From positions 1 through 64,000 of the forward strand of contig NZ_JRLB01000013.1 in NCBI RefSeq assembly GCF_000764495.1: 64,000 nt of DNA. Direction: 5' to 3'. Below, in pieces: positions 59,871 through 64,000 of this stretch (position 1 is the stretch's first letter; the number at the start of each line of letters is the position of its first letter). The DNA comes from Nitrincola sp. A-D6 (GTDB lineage Bacteria > Pseudomonadota > Gammaproteobacteria > Pseudomonadales > Balneatricaceae). The notes under the pieces are model-generated. The model searched no databases. It saw nothing but the letters and a program-made list of their open reading frames with translations, and was not told where the DNA came from. The position numbers and the translations under genes are program-made.

Positions 59871-61607
59871 ATGGATAAGAAAGACAATATTACCAACGAC
59901 CCACAAGAATTCATCAACTACGTCAGTGAAGAAACCTCCAAGCTTTTGGAGATGTATTCAGCTACAGGTGGTGATGACATTTTTCGTCAATTCACAACCT
60001 CCTGGACCGAGCTGGCAACTCGTTCACTGGAAGACCCTACAGTCTGGATAAAAGCTATCGCTGATTATCAACAGGCACAAATGAATCTTTGGCGAAACAT
60101 CTGGAGCGGTGCCAGCGAACAAATTGCTCAGCCATCAGCGGGTGATCGTCGCTTTCAGAACGAAGAATGGTCAAAAAATCCAATCTTTGATTACATCAAA
60201 CAATCTTATCTGCTGTCGTCGAAAATGCTGACAGAAATGGCTGCCAATGCCAATTTATCTGATCAAGAGCAGAAAAAACTGGAATTTTATACCCAGCAGT
60301 ATGTTGATGCACTATCACCCACCAACTTTGCTATTACCAATCCGGAAGTGTTGAACCAGGCACTGGAAACCAACGGCCAGAGTCTGATTGATGGCCTGAA
60401 AAACCTGCTGGGCGATATCGACAAAGGTCATATCACCATGACCGATGAAAATGCCTTTATACTGGGTGAGAATCTGGCCACCACCGAAGGTGCTGTGGTA
60501 TTTCAGAATGATCTGTTCCAGTTGCTGCATTACAAGCCTGAGTGTGAGCAGGTTTATGACAAGCCGCTGCTGATAGTTCCACCCAGTATCAATAAATTTT
60601 ATATTCTCGACCTGCAGCCACACAACTCTTATGTTAAATATTGTGTAGAACAGGGCTATAACGTCTTCCTGGTTGCCTGGGTGAATCCAAGCAAAGATAT
60701 GAGCACTCTCAGCTGGGACGACTATGTAGAACGCGGCGTATTGAAAGCCATTGAAGTCACTAAAGAGATTGCCGAGTCCGATAAGGTCAATGCCGTTGCC
60801 TGGTGTGTTGGCGGTACGCTAATGGCCACGGCCTTGGCGGTTATGACAAACCGTAAGGATACCAGTGTCACCTCAGCGACCTTCCTCACCACGCTGACCG
60901 ATTTCCGCGATCCGGGTGATATGAAAGTCTTTATTGACGAATACCAGGTCAAAACCCTGGAAGAAAAAGTCAACAAAGAAGGCATCCTGCATGGTCGTGA
61001 GCTTTCCACATCCTTCAACATGTTGCGCTCAAATGATCTGATCTGGTCCTACGTAGTAAACAACTATTTGAAAGGACAGACTCCGCCTCCTTTCGATATT
61101 CTGTTCTGGAACAGTGACCCCACCAACCTGCCAGCCAGAATGTACACCTTCTATCTGAACAAGATGTACCTGGAAAACAAACTGGTTGAACCAGGTGGAT
61201 TGACCATTTGTGGTGAGTCTATTGATCTGGGCAAAGTGAAAACGCCTTGCTACTTCTTCTCCGCTGTTGAAGACCATATCGCCCCCTGGAAGAGCACTTT
61301 TTCGGCTACAGAAACCTTCAAAGGACCGCTGGAATTTGTCCTGGGTGCCAGCGGCCATGTTGCCGGTGTTATCAACCCGGCATCGAAAAACCGTCGTCAC
61401 TACTGGATCAAGGGTGAAGTCGGCAAAGGGCCTGATCACTGGCTGGAAACCGCCGAGAAGCAGGAAGGCTCCTGGTGGCCACACTGGTCTGAATGGCTGA
61501 AACGCCGTGCAGGCAAAAAAATTGATGCTCCCAAGGATTACGGCAACGCTACGCACAAACCGATTGAAGCCGCCCCGGGTAGTTATGTTAAAGTTCGTCT
61601 GGACTGA
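59871..61607 (+). CDS. phaC: Class I PHA synthase
   Basis: 578 residues, full class I length. N-terminal domain with alpha/beta-hydrolase cap, then the catalytic core with Cys312 in AWCVGG, Asp in the VEDHIAPWKS region and His in SGHVAGVINP. It polymerises (R)-3-hydroxyacyl-CoA. It stands alone, without phaA or phaB, and differs in class from the phaEC pair at 24266-26253. A strong terminator follows. Confidence 0.94.
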   Translation: MDKKDNITNDPQEFINYVSEETSKLLEMYSATGGDDIFRQFTTSWTELATRSLEDPTVWIKAIADYQQAQMNLWRNIWSGASEQIAQPSAGDRRFQNEEWSKNPIFDYIKQSYLLSSKMLTEMAANANLSDQEQKKLEFYTQQYVDALSPTNFAITNPEVLNQALETNGQSLIDGLKNLLGDIDKGHITMTDENAFILGENLATTEGAVVFQNDLFQLLHYKPECEQVYDKPLLIVPPSINKFYILDLQPHNSYVKYCVEQGYNVFLVAWVNPSKDMSTLSWDDYVERGVLKAIEVTKEIAESDKVNAVAWCVGGTLMATALAVMTNRKDTSVTSATFLTTLTDFRDPGDMKVFIDEYQVKTLEEKVNKEGILHGRELSTSFNMLRSNDLIWSYVVNNYLKGQTPPPFDILFWNSDPTNLPARMYTFYLNKMYLENKLVEPGGLTICGESIDLGKVKTPCYFFSAVEDHIAPWKSTFSATETFKGPLEFVLGASGHVAGVINPASKNRRHYWIKGEVGKGPDHWLETAEKQEGSWWPHWSEWLKRRAGKKIDAPKDYGNATHKPIEAAPGSYVKVRLD

Positions 61608-61634
61608 TAGCCTGGCAATCTGAGGATAACACCG

Positions 61635-61660
61635 AAGGGCGCTGATCAGCGCCCTTTTTT
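61635..61660 (+). terminator. Intrinsic terminator after class I phaC
   Basis: GGGCGCTGATCAGCGCCC is an 18-bp perfect palindrome (61637-61654) followed by T6, preceded by AA that extends the stem. It lies 28 bases after the phaC stop. Confidence 0.9.
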
Positions 61661-61721
61661 AATCTACTTTAAACAACTAATGGCATCGAGAGTCCGGCTC
61701 CGATGGCACGACAACTAATTA

Positions 61722-63098
61722 ATGAACAGACCCCTCAGCCCTTCCTATTTCAGTATCAAAAAAGCTGAAATCAAAACCCTGATGCTACTCGCCTGGCCAA
61801 TTATGATTGCTCAGCTGGCACAAAACACTATGGGTTTTGTTGATACGCTCATGTCAGCACGCGCTGGTAGCGAAGACCTCGCCGCCATTGCTCTCGGCAC
61901 CAGCCTGTGGATACCCATTTATCTGGCATTTTCCGGCATCCTAATGGCTGTCACACCTTTGGTTGCCCACCTGGTTGGTGGCAGAAAAGATAGTGATACA
62001 CCCAGTATTTTCCACCAAGGTGTTTGGGTTGCGCTATTACTGGGAATCATTTCTTTCTGGCTACTGCAGAATACACAGCCCCTGCTGTCACTGTTATCCC
62101 TGGAAGCCTCACTGGAAGATAAGACCCGAGGCTACCTGGAAGCGATTTCCTGGGGCTTTCCAGCTTTAATGGTCTACCAAACCATCCGCGGCTTTAGTGA
62201 AGGCTATGGTAAGACTCGCGCCATCATGAAAATTGCACTACTGGCATTGCTGTGCAACATCCCGTTGAATTATATATTTATTTTTGGAAAATTTGGATTA
62301 CCTGAACTGGGGGGTGTAGGCTGCGGCTGGGCCAGCGCCATTGTCATGTGGATTATGCTGACAGCTGGTATTACCTACACCCGGCAGAGCCAGCAATTTA
62401 GTCGACTACCTTTGTGGTATCCGTGGCACAGGCCTGATTTCAGTCGTATCGCACTATTCCTGCGTCTGGGAATCCCCATCGGCATTGCCCTGCTTATAGA
62501 AGCCAGCATGTTCAGTGTTATCGCATTGCTTTTGGCACCTTATGGCGAAGTCGTTTTGGCCGCGCATCAAATCACCATCAGCTATACCGGCATGGTGTTC
62601 ATGGTACCGCTAAGTATCGCTATGGCGCTCACCATTCGTGTTGGCCAACTGAAGGGCGCTGGTGAACTGGCGCAAGCACGCCTGGCTGCTTTTACCGGCA
62701 TTCAGTTCACCCTCGCTGTAGCACTCATCACAACACTACTAACCATACTGTTAGCCCAACAGATTGCACAGCTGTACACACCCGATGCAGAGATAGTGAC
62801 ACTGGCTATACTACTATTAACCATCGCGGCGCTGTTCCAGTTTTCGGATGCGTTGCAGGTCAGTGCGGCAGGCGCACTTAGAGGCTATAAAGATACGTTT
62901 ATTCCCTTACTACTGGTCTTCGTGTCTTTCTGGCTGATCGGTCTGCCTGCAGGTTATATTTTGGGGATGACCAGCTGGCTGGTTCCTGCCATGGGAGCAG
63001 CAGGTTTCTGGTATGGACTGCTGATCGGCCTGAGTGCAGGTGCCGTAATGCTGATGACACGCCTGAACCGAGTATCTCAATATGTGGAGACCACTTAG
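61722..63098 (+). CDS. MATE-family efflux pump, NorM type
   Basis: 458 residues with about twelve membrane helices and internal two-fold similarity. It starts with a short cytoplasmic end, then LAWPIMIAQLAQNTMGFVDTLM, the NorM pattern (PIMIAQL..FVDT). Later hallmarks are WGFPALMVYQTIRGFSEGYGKTR and FQFSDALQVSAAGALRGYKDT. Drug/Na+ or H+ exchange is the family role; substrate unknown. Overlaps the next gene by 17 bases. Confidence 0.88.
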   Translation: MNRPLSPSYFSIKKAEIKTLMLLAWPIMIAQLAQNTMGFVDTLMSARAGSEDLAAIALGTSLWIPIYLAFSGILMAVTPLVAHLVGGRKDSDTPSIFHQGVWVALLLGIISFWLLQNTQPLLSLLSLEASLEDKTRGYLEAISWGFPALMVYQTIRGFSEGYGKTRAIMKIALLALLCNIPLNYIFIFGKFGLPELGGVGCGWASAIVMWIMLTAGITYTRQSQQFSRLPLWYPWHRPDFSRIALFLRLGIPIGIALLIEASMFSVIALLLAPYGEVVLAAHQITISYTGMVFMVPLSIAMALTIRVGQLKGAGELAQARLAAFTGIQFTLAVALITTLLTILLAQQIAQLYTPDAEIVTLAILLLTIAALFQFSDALQVSAAGALRGYKDTFIPLLLVFVSFWLIGLPAGYILGMTSWLVPAMGAAGFWYGLLIGLSAGAVMLMTRLNRVSQYVETT

Positions 63099-64000
63099 CC
63101 TGCTACTTCTGATCAGCCTGTTGTATGGCTGTGGCGAACCCAATGCAGAAAAAATGCTGCAGGATTATACCCGCCGGGTAAGCAATGCGCTGGATGAACC
63201 GATTGGGTTTTCACCCGGAAACTCGCCCTTCCCAGCATTTCCACCGCGCAGAGAACGCCTGCTGCCTGTTGAGGGGTTACGTGAAGGCCTGATTGACGTT
63301 TTGCAACTGCGCCATTGCGATCTGCTACCTTTAATTGCTGAACGTAACAGCAATCTTGGCCGGGTGATGACACCCTCTCAGACTCTGAAATATGAGCTAC
63401 GTTTTTTACCAGCTGTTGAAGCCTGTGAGCAAGATCTGTCGCAGCGTGTGGAAACAGATGACACATTAGTACCTCTGCTGCATAGAGTCAGGCAGATTCT
63501 GCAACATAAACAGGAACAGCTGCCCCGGGTGATCTGGAACAGCATTTACACCAGTGAAGAGATGGAACAGCAGTTTTCCCGCTCATTTGAACCGCTACCC
63601 ATGCACGCACAAGGCCTGGTTAATCAGGCCAGCAGCACACTGGACGCCTTTACGCTGATTAGCCAATTAGTCACACAAGAGACACCCTGGCCAGACAGTC
63701 ATTTCATTAACGAAATAGAAGTCTATTATGAGCAACTCTATCGCATGCAATCAGGTCAGCAGTGGCTGCGTAGCGTATATCTGCTTAGTTACACCATGAC
63801 GCAGGTTACCCAAGCCATTGAAGCTCGACTGGAGAGACGTCCAATCTGTTTTGATCAGCAACCCAACAACCGCTCCGTGATTATTCAAAATGTATTCAGG
63901 AATTTTTATGCAGCTGAATTCCAGCCTTACCTGGCACTGACGGATCAGTTCGGACGACACTGGCAAACCAGGCATCAGGCTATACAACAGCACTTACCAC
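63082..64000 (+). CDS. DUF3080 lipoprotein (cut by the window end)
   Basis: An open frame from ATG 63082 to the edge, 306 codons so far. Signal with lipobox LLYGC (Cys16 or so). The start ENAEKMLQDYTRRVS-like and the body (ALDEPIGF, LPLIAERNSNLGRVM, YELRFLPAVEAC, IYTSEEMEQQFSRSFEPLP) match DUF3080, a proteobacterial lipoprotein family of unknown function. It overlaps the MATE gene, so the two are coupled. Confidence 0.8.
   Translation, partial: MWRPLSLLLLISLLYGCGEPNAEKMLQDYTRRVSNALDEPIGFSPGNSPFPAFPPRRERLLPVEGLREGLIDVLQLRHCDLLPLIAERNSNLGRVMTPSQTLKYELRFLPAVEACEQDLSQRVETDDTLVPLLHRVRQILQHKQEQLPRVIWNSIYTSEEMEQQFSRSFEPLPMHAQGLVNQASSTLDAFTLISQLVTQETPWPDSHFINEIEVYYEQLYRMQSGQQWLRSVYLLSYTMTQVTQAIEARLERRPICFDQQPNNRSVIIQNVFRNFYAAEFQPYLALTDQFGRHWQTRHQAIQQHLP

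Overview
The window is a 64 kb stretch of a gammaproteobacterial chromosome, most likely a marine or moderately halophilic member of the Oceanospirillales or a close relative. Three things point there. The biosynthetic gene order leuCDB-asd-usg-fimV-truA-trpFBA-accD-folC-dedD-cvpA-purF-metZ is the pseudomonad/oceanospirill arrangement. There is an ectoine-type TRAP transporter (teaABCD). There are two separate polyhydroxyalkanoate (PHA) synthase loci. Almost all of it is housekeeping DNA. I see no tRNA, rRNA, insertion sequence, prophage or CRISPR array, and no gene-free stretch above 300 bases; the longest, 711-1001, is the acnB leader.

Layout. 1-710: two unrecognised minus-strand genes, the first cut by the window edge. 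1002-4347: acnB (aconitase B), a DUF2185 protein and a small membrane protein, plus strand. 4372-23146: a long minus-strand run, in transcription order leuC, leuD, leuB, asd, usg, fimV, truA, trpF, trpB, trpA, accD, folC, dedD, cvpA, purF, metZ, dusC. 23285-27084: a LysR regulator divergent from leuC, then phaE-phaC (class III PHA synthase) converging on phaR and its DUF6489 neighbour. 27149-32040: an MFS permease, then the teaABCD ectoine uptake operon. 32069-35962: sulfate ABC transporter sbp-cysT-cysW-cysA. 36108-39980: a CigR-like protein, a YitT-family membrane protein with a structured leader, and speE-speD-aroC. 39981-41021: an AT-rich DUF4258/HTH toxin-antitoxin-like island with a palindromic operator. 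41079-49299: smr, a patatin-like lipase, a DUF4892 protein, an alpha/beta hydrolase, gpsA, rhlB and dinG. 49383-57330: lexA with two SOS boxes, a DUF6586 protein, topA, small unknowns, a Usp protein and uup. 57534-64000: slt, a glutaredoxin-like protein, a class I phaC, a MATE pump and a DUF3080 lipoprotein that runs off the end.

The feature that most affects annotation is the density of single-base indels. Thirteen genes (acnB, metZ, trpA, truA, fimV, leuC, an MFS gene, cysT, yitT, gpsA, slt, a DUF1653 gene and one unknown) carry 19 apparent one-base shifts. About 17 are deletions, mostly in short G/C runs, and trpA alone has four within about 110 bp. Because these hit core genes with otherwise perfect family matches on both sides, I read them as sequence or assembly errors, not gene decay, and annotate each as one gene across the break.

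The biology that stands out is compatible-solute uptake (teaABCD with a hairpin after the binding-protein gene), carbon storage by two different PHA synthase classes in one window, and candidate cis-regulatory DNA/RNA: a three-half-site operator before the toxin-antitoxin pair, tandem 11-bp repeats before phaE, and a two-hairpin leader before yitT. I found no clearly new multi-gene system. The best candidates for undescribed biology are these regulatory elements and the unrecognised genes.
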